NCBI RefSeq assembly: GCF_032854445.1
Contig: NC_088300.1
Coordinates: 44,449,682 to 44,513,681 of the forward strand
Source of the DNA: Liolophura sinensis
Lineage: Eukaryota > Mollusca > Polyplacophora > Chitonida > Chitonidae
Reading direction: 5' to 3'
DNA: 64,000 nt
The position numbers were made by a program, and so were the translations under genes. Every line of letters starts with the position of its first letter. Positions within the stretch are counted from its first letter, which is position 1. The notes beneath the pieces are model-generated. The model made no database searches. It worked only from the letters and a program-made list of their open reading frames with translations, and had not been told where the DNA came from. Positions 23,245 through 35,035 of the stretch are shown here, piece after piece.

Positions 23245-23420
23245 CGTTGTTGTGGCGTCACGCTATTGATTATTTTTCAAGAATCGACACTTGCGAGTGA
23301 TGAAGGGTGACGGATTGTATAACATGAGTGGGATTCGAACTCACGAACACAAGTCTTTAAGACATTCCAATATCCCACAGAGATATCCGGGAAGACCTCG
23401 CCACCGCGTCCTTTTAGACA
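23239..23420 (-). repeat. Candidate tRNA-headed SINE (family D)
   Basis: On the minus strand AGTTCGAATCC (complement of 23331-23341) is an exact Pol III B-box match, with a weaker A-box-like segment CTCTGTGGGATATTGG about 45 bp upstream. The body runs toward a long (TA)n tract at 23152-23238 that would serve as its tail. Only one convincing copy is in the window, so family status is inferred. A degenerate genuine tRNA gene is less likely because no cloverleaf acceptor pairing was seen. Confidence 0.45.
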
Positions 23421-26400
23421 ACTTTAAACTTTTGTTGTAACGTCAATCCTTCGACGCAAAAATGTTATTTCTGAGCGTCGAATCCTCCATGTTACTCTGG
23501 TGGCATGAAAATCGGTTTTATGTTCGAAAAAGATCGCATCCTCAGAGCTCGTCATGTTTCGAATGAAGTGTCTAAACTCATTCGCTCGGCTTACATATAC
23601 CTTCTTCGATTAGCCATGCATTATCCCAACACTTCAAGTGAATGGAAGTCGGTATGTGTGCAGATGTTTTTAATGCAAAGAGACACGAACTAAGTGTTCC
23701 CTTATAACATGGAGGTGAGTCCTGGTATTGCCAGGGTTAGAAAGTGAATGCGTTTTTGACCGGTAAATCGTTCCAGAGGACAACAGAACAATAACTGTTG
23801 ATTCTTGATAAATAATCGGCAGCTGCATAACTGGACTCTGACGTTTAAGTAAGAGAAACGCCTTGCAAATGACGATTCTTGAAAAATGGGCGTTTCTCAA
23901 CTACAGAACGAACATATAAGAGACTTTAATGTAAATGAAACGAACATTACAGAACTGACAAACATTTGTCGCTAAATACTTTCGGTGTATGTTACTGTAT
24001 TTGAGTTGTTACTGCTCATTGTTTTGTTACAGTGTTTAAAACAAATCAAGTCTGTGTTAAATTTTAAACCAAACATCTTTTTTAAATTACTCCCTCAGCT
24101 CACAGGTTCGTGAAAATAGATTACCGTCGTACTGCTCCTCGTGTGGTTTGAAAAGAATGAATTTTACTACTTCTTTCGAACTTTATTTGTTAAGGAGCTG
24201 GGAAAAATCGATCCTAGCTCCATTAAACAAGGGTAGGAAAAGTAGATTCCTAGTAACCTATATTTTCCCTCATGCTTACTATGGTCGAGGAATCTTTTTT
24301 CTGGAATTGTTTGAGTAAGAATGTAGAATATCGATTGTCCTAAAAAAAATATAGAGAAAAGATATTTTTCAACTCGATATGATTTGGTATGGGCTAATGT
24401 TATCAAGAGATTGAATAAGTGAACGGTGGGGTTCCGTGCAGAAGACAGGGTGAATCCTAGTCCTGCATATTCATGGTGCGCAGCTCACAGAACCCAGAGG
24501 ACGAGACGTGGTAATTTGACACTATCAATCGTAATAAATATAACCATTATATATATCAGATAACACTGGCATACAAGTATGATGAGCTCAGGGTATAGGA
24601 AATTCAAAATATCGGGAAATCTGAATCCGCTGGGGGATGAATGGGATTCAGCTATTTGTGATAAACAAATGATTACTTACTTAACGCTTAATCTTATTTG
24701 ACGCCCGCATGTCATACTCTATCGCTATTCGTAGGATTAGAGTGGTTGCACAGACCCACAGCTTTGTCAACGTAGTGGAAGCTAAATTCCAATGTTTGAG
24801 GAGTGGGAATGGACTTTCCCCAGTGCACAAAGAGAAAGATTTTGTGAGACTTCGTCTAAACGCAATAATTTCCCCCTGTCTACCTATACCGTAACGTTAT
24901 AACTCCTTGGCTCGCACATCTGCCAATACATCAACCCAAATTCTAACGGACATTATGGGGGTTAAATAACTATAATAGCAACTAATTAGCGTCGTTGTTG
25001 TATTGTTATACTTCCGTAAACATTGTCTGTCAGTGGATTATAGAAAAGTGGTCCATACTGACAGAACAGCTGTATCCCTAACTGAGTACGACTGTAAACT
25101 ATAATTATAATTGTCAATTTCTGTTATTCCAAGCTGTATGTCTGGGTATAAAAGAGATGCATAAATTTTTTTTCATGCCCTTTTGTTATAACGCTTGGCC
25201 TCTTCACACGTGTGGATCTGGCAATCAAACATACGCGTTTAACTAGCGTCCTTTAGTGTTCTTCACGCTCACTTGCTAGCATTTTTCATTTCTGTTTTCA
25301 AATATATTGGGCTATGTCGTGATGACGACCATCGAGGGCAAAACCTCTTTGCTGCGTGATCTATGCTTTCAAGTAAATCAAGAGAAAAAATCCGGACAGT
25401 TTCTGAAGATGTATTACTGGTTAAACAATTAAGGAAAAGCCATTTCAAGCTGGTTCTATCCTAGCACTAAATTAACAATTAAAGCAACTCCAAATGCCAA
25501 TGTATGTACGGTGATTGCCATTGCCGAAAACGGACTTCAAATCAGTCAAACAGAAGAGGAAAAACAGGAAGCACTTTTTAAAAACTCTGCAGCATGAAAA
25601 TGAACCGCTTTCAAAAACTTGTTCACGGTCACGTTGTGGCTTCAAGGGATGATCCGCTTTCTCGAGCAAGAGCGACTCACCTCTGTCTCCTGTTCATGGC
25701 AATTTCACTTCAAATTCTATAACAGAAAGTCAAATTGAAAACCCTTCGCTCGCAAAACCAAAAATTCCTCCAAGTTGTTCACGTTATGTTACAAGGCCAG
25801 CCAATACAATATGTATTTTCTGGAATCTAAAGACGGCCTATCCAGGTCATCAAGGGCCAGTATATGGGTGACAGGAATATGTGTCAGTCAGGAAAGCTCA
25901 CAGAAAGACCCAAGACGGTATAGTACAGTATAATAGAGGTCAGCCTGTTTGTCTGGAGCCAAAAATCGCTGGTCGACTGCCTCCAGAGTCCCAGTCGTCC
26001 GATATTATCCTGTCCTGCATTACATTTAAATCTTGAAAAGTCAGCCGTAAGCGCGGCTGACATTAAGGTATCCTCATCGGTCTTCCCGACTGAACATCAG
26101 CTAAGTCGCAAAAATTAACCTGGCCTTGCTTTCGTTCCTGTAAACAGGACATATAATAGGAACGAGAGTAACAAAGAGCTCCGTTTTGTCAAGAACGGTC
26201 CGTCGCCTCAACGTGAAACCACATGAGGCATTGCCCATTAAAATGGTACCATTAATCCAGGTATGTTAATACAGTGTGACATTCACAGTTCACATTTACC
26301 ACAGTGCTTTCACTATTGCAGGGCTGGGAAGGTACAAGCCTGTCACTAAGATGGCGTCAAATTGTGAGATTTATGTCTTTAATTATTTGAAAGGATTTGA

Positions 26401-27369
26401 TTCTCCCAATTCCTTAAAAGCCTTAAACAGCATCTGTCTTTTCCGTTATTTGTGCAATCCGCCGCAGTTTTCTGCGCATTATCTGATTTTGTTTGGGTTT
26501 TCACAGATCGATGGTTACCTTGAAGAAAGTCGCATCTTTGGAAAAAAACATTATATTTACTGCATATTAGTGCATAAAAATCTTAAGGACGCTATATTTG
26601 TTCAGTGTTCAGCAAGCGTTCAGTGTGCAATGATAAATGCCCATTGTTCGCCATCAACAACCAACGATGTTAAGAAATCTGTTGTGATGAGGAAATAAGC
26701 CTGCGAACAATTTAACCGCTGCATTCTTCACGTTGAAAAGCACAGATGCCGTCACGACATATTGCCAAAGTACCAGAACACACCTATTATAACAAGCTCG
26801 GACTTCATACAATGGTGTTTCAGGCTGACATGTATTACTTCAGGAACAAAACATTTGAACAGCACGGAGAAAGTCACACAATGTACGAACATAAATATTT
26901 ACCGACTAAATATTTGATGTCTGTATGTCTTTCCTGGTGCTCTTTTCAGCTAATCAGCTACAGGGGATCGAGCTTCCTCGATATTAGTGTCATACATCGG
27001 AAAATCAAATGAGTACATGTGCACGAGATGATGTTTGTGATGTTGAACCCATCGCTGGCTTCACTTTTAATAAAATGAGGGATTTAAGCGAAGGAACTAC
27101 TCATGCAATCACGTCTCATTTAAGTCATGATAAATGTGATGTAAGTGGAGAAATTTAGCGCAGTTCTCACTGTCAATTTACTGTTTACAGACACCTATTT
27201 TAAAATACAATTGCTTCATTAATCAGATTATTTTTCTTGTAAATCATTATATATGTGCACGATCTAAGTGTCAACAGATAAATGTAAGCACGGCGTTATT
27301 TTCATCATTCGAGATGCCAGTTGACATCGTTTAAATTACATCACCATAAGATACATGCAGACTTCATGT
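23421..27369. other. 4 kb noncoding stretch with an unassigned ORF 26276-26698
   Basis: No dispersed repeat was seen. A 140-codon frame (26276-26698, +) matches no family I know and has no clear exon borders. A perfect 8-bp stem hairpin (GTCAGCCG / CGGCTGAC, 6-base loop) lies at 26040-26061. Confidence 0.45.
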
Positions 27370-27800
27370 AACACGCGTCAACTATGGCAGTGTATTTGAA
27401 GACGATCTAATTCGTATCAGTTATCATACACGCACAAAGGATGTAACATGCGCCACTTATGTCAATAGAGTATGTGAAGGAGATCTAATTCGTATCAGTT
27501 ATCACATGTTGTTAGCGCATTTGAACACGATCTAGTCCTTATCAGTACACCCATACATACAGGCGCAACTAAACACGCGTCAGTCATGTTGTAAGTGAAC
27601 GTGAACACGATCTAATTTTTATTACTTATCATACATACAGGCGCAACTAAACACGCGTCAGTCATGTTGTAACTGTATGTGAACGAGACTTAATTCTCAT
27701 CATGCAGTTGTCACACATTACACGTTCGTGCAGTCTCCATATGACAATTTCTATCTGGTGCATAGATCTTTATGAACGGCGATCGAACTTTTTTCATTTG
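27370..27800. repeat. Degenerate 75-78 bp tandem array
   Basis: About five units with recurrent blocks ACACGCGTCA (27371, 27573, 27651; variant at 27446), GATCTAATT and TATCATACA. The last two clear units, starting at 27573 and 27651, are nearly identical over CAGGCGCAACTAAACACG and GTCAGTCATGTTGTAA. Older units on either side have decayed. Confidence 0.82.
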
Positions 27801-28252
27801 TCATACATACTGAAAATATCAAACCGCTGCACTGTCGAAAGGCCCTTTTCGATTTACTCTCCCGCTTCGCTCTTTCACAGTAATTTTAAAACAACAACAC
27901 GTTAAGGCTTACGATGTTACAATCGTTTGTATTTTGGTGATTCTGAATTAATTATGTTATTTAACCATCAGTATCAGACTTATCAGCTCTTTCAACAGAG
28001 GTAGTAGAGGGAAGGATGGGGATCTCTACAGAAGAAGAATAACACAGGGTAATATCATACTGCATCATTCTTGGCAGAATAACATGTGGCCGTGTGTTGA
28101 CCATTGAAATTCAAGAATTACTTATATATAGGCCTAATACATACTTTACCTAAGCCTTGTTGCAGTGCTTATAAGTTCGCCCTGGCAGATCGTTTTATAC
28201 CCTTCTTTGCTCAGTTTAAACCACAAATGAGGTTTGCCTTGTGCCTGGCGAA
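27801..28252. other. Noncoding stretch, nothing recognised
   Basis: Downstream flank of the tandem array. It holds part of a 67-codon frame and one other of 65 codons; neither is recognisable. Confidence 0.45.
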
Positions 28253-28337
28253 CCGTTGTGGCTGCCCCCTGGGCTTGTACCCTCTGCATATTCTTGAATA
28301 GGGCGTGAAACACCAACTAAATAATGAATAAATAAAC
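28253..28337 (+). repeat. SINE family A, tail fragment
   Basis: Contains GTGGCTGCCCCCTGGGC, CATATTCTTGAATAGGGCG, AAACACCAACTAAAT and an AATAAATAA tail. Weak flanking repeats (AACCGTTG / AAACGTTG) may be a worn duplication. Strongly truncated and diverged. Confidence 0.72.
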
Positions 28338-29411
28338 GTTGCAATGCTAACATAGCACTTTGCTAAAGCACACGCATATTGTACGGTTCGCTCTAACCTG
28401 TTTCATAACACCTTTTAGTTGTGCAGACCAGGACCCTAGGGGATTACCGGCATGCTTACTTGTGCTCATAATAGGCCTTAATTGTGAAGGTTAATAACGC
28501 ATATTTTCTTGTGGGCGTACATATGGTCAACTATGCATCGCGAGATCATGTGCTGTTTCCTGGAGACCGTATTCCGTATCCAGCAAATATTATTCAACCC
28601 TGTAGCCTTTTAGCTATTGGTAATTGTCTGGAAAAAAATAAAGCGTTACGCCTTACATAAACTTCACTTTCATTAAAACCCTGTTTTGGATTTAGAGTCG
28701 ACGAGTGGTTAACAGTCGTGTAGGCGATCTGCTTTGCCCTGACCGGAAATGCCTGAAGTGAGGACCTTACCTCCTCTTGTTGTCATTGCACCTCGTGTAC
28801 CACAAACCATTTGGATTTAAAATGATGACATACAGTCTGGTGTATATTATAAATGTTGCAGGAAGTAGTTTTAAGCCATTTCAATAAGCATATAACAAAT
28901 TTGCGCATCCTCATGACGCCTTGCATGCATTCTTATTTTTATTTCTTAAACGCAAATGCAGTTATACAGGCAAAAAACTTAATCATAAACGAATACCCCA
29001 AAGCCCCGACAGGTAATAGGCACTTGACACTAACCGGCCAAATTTGTAGGTGAAAAAGAGCTTGTCGTATTTCGCGAAAGCCCACCAGATGCTTATTATA
29101 TACAGCAGATATAGATACCGCATAGCATATAAATCGCACAGTGCCCGGCAACATGGACAGTAGTTGACAGTATCCCTCATTAAATAACTGCATAGTAAAT
29201 TATCTCCGATATATTACAGTCATCATAAGGTATAGTGATGTCAATGTGGCAACAGTGGCACGAAAATCCACTACGTGTCAAAATTGTCTGAAAGATGCTG
29301 AGTTGTGCCATAAATGACAACACGACCCGAAAAGTTACCCAGACGAGCGTTCGGACCACATTATGGAAAACAGATTACCTCAATTTGACTAAACAGTGGT
29401 CTAACTGCATG
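28338..29411. other. Noncoding stretch, nothing recognised
   Basis: Overlapping frames of 66, 84 and 65 codons on opposite strands near 28853-29193 are mutual shadows. No domain or repeat is recognised. Confidence 0.45.
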
Positions 29412-29584
29412 TATTCCTAGGTACCCGGCCGTACGTGGGAAGGTCTGACAACAGCCTGCGGATGGCCGTGGATTTCTCCTGGATTCTGCCCATTTTTTCT
29501 CTCCATGTAATGTGGCTGCCATCCCATTAGTTATCTATTCTTGAGTACTGCACAAAACACCAATTATAAAGTAAATATTCCCAG
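29412..29584 (+). repeat. SINE family A, 5'-truncated, with duplication
   Basis: Element 29421-29575, from GTACCCGGCCGTACGTGGG through CAACAGCCTGCGGATGGCC and CTTGAGTACTGCACAAAAC to a worn tail. It is bracketed by TATTCCTAG (29412-29420) and TATTCCCAG (29576-29584), 9 bp with one mismatch. Confidence 0.83.
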
Positions 29585-31330
29585 ATAACTGAGAGATAAT
29601 TGCCTCTCAATCAGCTGGTGTTTTAGAAAACCATTCTGGCTCATTCATCTTGCTCACTTATAAGGTTGCTCAGCAATGATGGGTAAGCTTCTATTCTCCT
29701 TGCAAGCATGTCATAGTACGTGAAGACAGAAGACAAATTAACTTCTGTCCGAACTCCAGCGAGAGCGTTGGGACAGCAAGCTACTGACAGGGCAATTCGG
29801 AAACTGACCACACATTCTGTAAACTCGGTTCCAGGAAGAGCCTTTGTCCTCTAGCGTGGCCTTAATTTTCAGATGCACGACATTGATCTGTCCCCAGTGA
29901 AAGCAAACCTCCGGCATTGGATACTCTCTGATGGTAGTTTAAAAAAAATAAGGCTCAAACCATGACAGTTTGAGGACATCGATGTAATGGATAACTAGAT
30001 TTTCTAGGCTAAGTGCCTATCCAGGCTATCGACAAGAAAGGCAACACAAAAAAGTTTTGGATATTTATATGCCATTAAAACTGTCAGTTTTCTATGGGCG
30101 GGTAAACATCTTCACCTGACTTACTGTAACCCAGAGGAGAAGCTTTAGTGATTCTCACTGACAGCATATGCATAGACACAGTGTTTGTCAGAATTCACAG
30201 CCACCAGAGGGCAAGTATCTCTTAGAATAGCCAGAAAACTCTCAGTGAGAAATCGGGCAAAGGATCACACAAAGAAACACAAACACACTCATATGAAATT
30301 CAATACATACAATATAAATGAATAACAAAACATGCACGAACAACGGTACAGATATATGTGTACGGATAGCACAAATATACAAAGTGGGCTCGAGAAATCA
30401 GATATACTCTTCCAGGAACATACGCGATATCCTGGATGAAGATTCTGTTGGTGTGGCGATAACACCGGCAAAATGGTTTTATCAAACCTCTCCATAAGTT
30501 CAAAAGTCCCTTTAATCTGTGAATAGTGGTAAAGACAGGCCCCTCCTGGCGCACTTTCCTGGAGGAAACACAAGTGCAACTCCAGAGCATCAAGGATAAG
30601 GCAATGTGACACACGCCTCGTTGGCAATATTGCAGCCATGATACAAGAAGAGTCGTTAGAGATAACAATGCAATGTTAGGACGTGTAATAACTTTGGGCA
30701 GGCATTATAGATTTATTGATAAATGTTTCAAAATTTTGTCGAGAGTGTATCCATCCCAGCATCCCATCAACTTATGTCACGATCTTTATGGCTGCTTTCT
30801 CAGGTCGGGCAAGTTAAGCACCAATGCGTATCTAGTGGAGGTTTGAGGTTGAGTCACAGTACAGATAAGTTAACAGTGCCGTTTGTAGTATATTACGGAT
30901 TTGAGGCCAGCTGGACGTGGAGACAAACTGGTAGAAATCATGACAGTCGTATTACGCTGCCCTGTTTGATTGAAGCGATGTTCTCTCAACAACAGCGGAT
31001 AGATCCCCTGAACGATGATGAAATATATTCATAAACTTTACCACAGCCAAAGAAGTGCAAAACTTTTGAGGACGCCGTTATGCCTATAAAAATATCTTTA
31101 GGATAGATATCTAAAAGAAATAAACATCAGAGACCCCATGTCACCACTACAAGCAAAAAAATCATGAAAACTTTAAGAAAGGGTTTTAGGTTTAATGCAG
31201 TCAGGAGTTAAGTATAATGACATCTCGTCAGTTTTTGTTACCGCCATATGGTCAGTCTACTAGCTGATAAATGTATCTATAGTTCGTCATATACATTCGC
31301 CAATCAATCGACCTAATCTCATTAAGATCA
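29585..31330. other. Noncoding stretch; overlapping minus-strand frames at 30289-30668
   Basis: Two overlapping minus-strand frames of 116 and 122 codons (30289-30639 and 30300-30668) and a plus-strand one of 103 codons (30723-31034) lack recognisable domains. GGCAATATTGCAGCCATGAT near 30623 resembles the decayed SINE tail motif seen at 13463 and 62712. Confidence 0.45.
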
Positions 31331-31582
31331 CACAAATACAGGGTTATTTATTTGATTGGTGTTTTACACCGTATTTAAGAATATTTCACTTATATGACGG
31401 CGGCCAGCAATGTGGTGGGAGAAACCGGGCAGGTCCCAGAGGAAACCCACGATAATCCGCAGGCTGCTGACAAACCTTCCCACTTACGGCCTGAGAGGAA
31501 GCCAGCGTGAGCTGGAGGCTTCTAGGTCATTACGCTGGGCTAGTGCGCAAACCACTTGAGCCACGAAGGACCCCACAAATAC
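31331..31582 (-). repeat. SINE family A, near full-length, with 9-bp duplication
   Basis: Element 31340-31573 between perfect copies of CACAAATAC (31331-31339 and 31574-31582). On the minus strand the head contains TGGCTCAAGTGG (complement of 31552-31563), a good Pol III A-box. The B-box segment is deleted in this copy. Central and tail domains are well preserved, ending in (AAAT)n. Best-defined family A insertion in the window. Confidence 0.93.
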
Positions 31583-32168
31583 TGGAATTAAAGCTTCGAA
31601 AGATATATGCCTATATCCACCTTTGCTGGATTTAGATGGAAACTACAGTTTCTCCAGATGGTACATCTTATCTGGACCTCTAAACCAAACAGTTTCCTGT
31701 CCCGCAGACTTCACGTGAAGAGGGATAATTTCAACTTTGACATTGTGAATTATCCTTATAGCAATATACCGAAGGTTCCTTTATATGACCTGTACATATC
31801 TCTCCTTGTAGCATTTGTTAGATCCTGCGGGTTATTTGACGATTTCAATCAACATCACAGTTATTACTGTACAAACGTTTGTGTAAGTGTTATTCCATTA
31901 AACTCCTTCACTCTACGTTCAGAACTCTACTTCTGAACTAGCTGCATATCTAATTCCTTCTAACCCCGTGCAATGGGATGTATATTCGTCGTTTTGAATA
32001 AGATCCCCAAGTTTGACATACATTGCATGAACAGTTGTAGTCAAAGCTTCACTGAAATGCATATTATTTTTATCGACCACTTACATACTAACATGGTGTA
32101 CGATCTGAATACTGGTTAATTTTCCTTGTATTTTCCAAAATCTTTGAAACTGTTGACTGAGTCTCTTG
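31583..32168. other. Noncoding stretch, nothing recognised
   Basis: A 109-codon plus-strand frame at 31607-31936 shows no recognisable domain or exon signals. Confidence 0.45.
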
Positions 32169-32308
32169 CATGATTCCGTCCTAATGTACTTTATATACTT
32201 TCTTAGTTCTTTTGTGTCATTTTGGGAATTTGCTTTGATATTCTTGACCCTAAACTTCCAGTTTTGTTGACGGCTATCACGCGAATGTCTGTTTCGGCGA
32301 ATAGATTA
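32169..32308 (+). repeat. Unnamed dispersed repeat E, copy 1
   Basis: Matches 59775-59930 at both ends: TGATTCCGT then TGTACTTTATATACTTTC and TTAGTTC at the left, and CGAATGTCTGTTTCGGCG then AGATTA at the right. The middle is diverged. No coding potential, terminal repeats or duplication were identified. Confidence 0.7.
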
Positions 32309-33606
32309 AGGAATATTTCATCAAGAAATATTTTATAAAAATCTTTCTATTGATTTACATGCTTATCTGTTCGGTGGTTTGTAATTAGATTTGTTCTCAG
32401 CGTTAAAAAACTCACTCTTATGTCAATGCAAACCTTGTGTACAATACAATCCTGTCCCATATGTCATAGTTATGCCATTGGTAGCTTTTGTCTAATGATT
32501 CGGGATGACCCAGTAATTTCGAAAATAGTTATAATGGGTGTGGGAATGGGTAACTTGTGACCTGGGTGATGTGTGTTAGTGGCATGTCTGGTCTGAGGCT
32601 ATATAAGATGTCATCTTATCGCCATGTGGTGAAGACGGTACATCGTCGTGCTCATGTAGTATTGATAGTGTCTAGGGCATCAGGACGAAACTCCCGACAT
32701 TCTGAGGCGAGTTTTTGTCAATGTTAATTCCTATACCGCCTGGGGGACGAAAGAAATTGCAATGAATCGTGTATACATGTTTTCCCTCGGAGATTTTTAC
32801 ACAATTATTTATAGTATTTAACGTTGTATGCATGAAATCTCGACAATTACGATATGCCGTGAATTTAGCACCTAAGCCGTATGGGCCTGCAAAGGCCCGA
32901 AAGATATTTACAGTATCTATATTCGACAAGCTGACCCAACGACTTCTGCACGCTTCGTAAATGCTCTGTCCATGTGTAATGCACGAGATAATCTCGTACT
33001 AGACACTGGCGAGACTGGAGAACGCCATATCGATATGCTAATGAGAAAACAGGCCAAATCCTAAGCGTGACTTGTCAGAATTGACCAGGACGAGACACCT
33101 GTTATTTTGGGTGCTGCTATAAGCCTGTTTTACACAGGGAACGTTGTGTACCGTACAGACATGTACCCAGTAAGATAGCGGACATACTTACTGCGACATA
33201 CACATGCCTTTATTTTCTGTTTCTGTTATTTTAGGAGAGTTAAGCCACATTATCTAGGCTGGACCATAGCATATGTTATTTGTGCGATATTTCACCATGC
33301 AGATTGAGATTTACTAAGCTAGGCGTTAAAATCAAGGGTGTAGTGTTCGATTCAGAAAATTGACCTCACCTATGTGACCACTTTAAGTGATACTAAAGGA
33401 CAAATTCAATACTACCCGATTAGTTAACACACCAACCAAATAAATGCCCTTTTAAAAATGTGAATGTTATACTTACTGGTTGTGCTCTACGACGAGAAAT
33501 GTATTCTAGAAAAACTACTGAAAACTATTATGTGCGAATGGTACTGTGGCAAAAATGCCCATCCACATATGTTTACCTTTCAAGCAGTACGATATGAGTG
33601 TAATTT
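32309..33606. other. Noncoding stretch, nothing recognised
   Basis: Overlapping 85- and 63-codon frames on opposite strands at 32672-32960 are probably accidental. No repeats shared with other parts of the window. Confidence 0.45.
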
Positions 33607-33706
33607 GTAATATTTATTTATTTATTTGATTGGTGTTTTACGCCGTACTCAAGAATGCTTCATTTATACGACGGCGACCAGCACTACGGTGTGAGAAATT
33701 CACCGA
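33607..33706 (-). repeat. SINE family A, tail fragment
   Basis: AATATTTATTTATTTATTTG, then GATTGGTGTTTTACGCCG and CATTTATACGACGGCG, ending abruptly after CAGCACTACGGTGTGAG. Only the tail and the start of the central domain are present. No right-hand duplication was identified. Confidence 0.82.
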
Positions 33707-33742
33707 TTGTGTACCACTGATACACACGTCAATGTGGATGTA

Positions 33743-33760
33743 CAACTGTGTACACAGTTG
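33743..33760. repeat. 18-bp perfect palindrome
   Basis: CAACTGTGTACACAGTTG reads the same on both strands. It lies between a SINE fragment and a tandem array. Confidence 0.9.
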
Positions 33761-33769
33761 CTTTAGAAG

Positions 33770-33975
33770 AGTAATATTAGAATCACGAAAATACAAAAAT
33801 CACTATATGACTGCGTTCTTCGACCATAGAGAGTATCAAAACACTGAAGGCACAAAAATCATATGTAACTGTTTGAATACGTCGACGATAAACTGAGCAC
33901 TGTAGTATTAGAATGACGAAGATACAAAGATTATATGTAAAACATTGCATTCTACAATCATACTGAGTACTAGAG
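33770..33975. repeat. Degenerate tandem repeat, about 64-70 bp, three units
   Basis: Units start near 33770, 33834 and 33903, sharing AGTATTAGAAT-type starts, ACGAAGATACAAA-type centres and ATCATATGTAA-type ends. Units 1 and 3 are most alike. The 88-codon frame 33630-33896 crosses it and is not convincing. Confidence 0.72.
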
Positions 33976-34972
33976 TATGCTTGATTGCTTATCGTTAAAA
34001 AAGCTTTCTCTGAAGTCTCTTTAATATGAAACGTGGCCTATTTATTCTCATAAAAATTCTCATAAAGCAAATAACTTGAAACAAATGCAATAACACGAGA
34101 GACGGAAGGCTCATTTAAGAAATCTTCAATGCTGGTAAAACTGATTTTTGTATCAATTCCATTTTCTCAATACTATAAAAAAAAGTATTTACGCTGTTGG
34201 GGCTGCGATGTCTCGATCATACAAAATGTGATTATGTACCAACGTATTTAGATTACAAATAAACTTGTCACTTCAGGTCATGAAAAAAGTTGATGTGCTT
34301 ACCAAACGCATAGCGGGTAGGATGTAAGAGCACCATTAACTAGAAAACCAGTTCATTATGGACATAAAACAAGCTGTCCCCAGAATAAGGTCTGCCGAGC
34401 TGTCTAACACCTGTATTTATTGCCTCCGTAACCCACCCAATTGCGTCAATGTCACCAATAGATGGTAATATCATTCCTTGACAGGCGGTTTATAACCCAG
34501 TTTTACTCCCCCAAAAGCTTTGCAGCTCGTGTCATTTCCTAACAACAGGACTTTAAAATACCCTAGCGTCTGCTTTTTTCTCTCCACAGTCATCATATAG
34601 CGTTCATGTGAGTGTAAGACTCTAGGAACATAAATTCAATTCACTGGATGTAAAATTTAATTTCACCAGCAATTTGTCAAGGTCTAATTTTCACGGCCTC
34701 TTTGTCTTTTCTGGACCAAGAAAGGATGCCGATCTCAATCTAAATACAACCTTTTATGTTGTTGTGGTGTACAGTCAATGGAGTCAGTGCCTGTGCTGAA
34801 AGTGTTCTCGGGTGTACTAGCAAAGATATCTTGTTACACTTGTCATTATAGATTAGAGAAAAGGAATTCCCAGGAGACTGGAGAATGAAATTTACCACAA
34901 AAAACTGTAATTTGGGCACCATTTTCTTTAATTCTCTCTGTCCAGACTACGTTCTTTGTCGGGTAGCTTTTT
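33976..34972. other. Noncoding stretch, nothing recognised
   Basis: AT-rich, with a short A8 run near 34179. One 60-codon minus-strand frame is unremarkable. Confidence 0.45.
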
Positions 34973-35035
34973 ATGTTTAAGACTTGAATTTCAATGTTTA
35001 AGACTTGATTTCCATGTCTTGCACTTGATTGTAAG
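34973..35035. repeat. 20-21 bp tandem repeat, three units
   Basis: Units start at 34973, 34994 and 35014: ATGTTTAAGACTTGAATTTC, ATGTTTAAGACTTGATTTCC and ATGTCTTGCACTTGATTGT. The third is more diverged. Confidence 0.88.

Noticed and set aside
23128-23310. Tyr-Ile repeat protein
   Set aside because: Translation of a (TA)n microsatellite; the same applies to the frames at 40663-40960.
26276-26698. 140-codon open frame as a possible small gene
   Set aside because: No family resemblance, no neighbouring exons, and a length within what chance can give in 64 kb on six frames.
27370-27800. CRISPR-like regular repeats
   Set aside because: Units are contiguous tandem copies without distinct spacers, and the DNA is eukaryotic.
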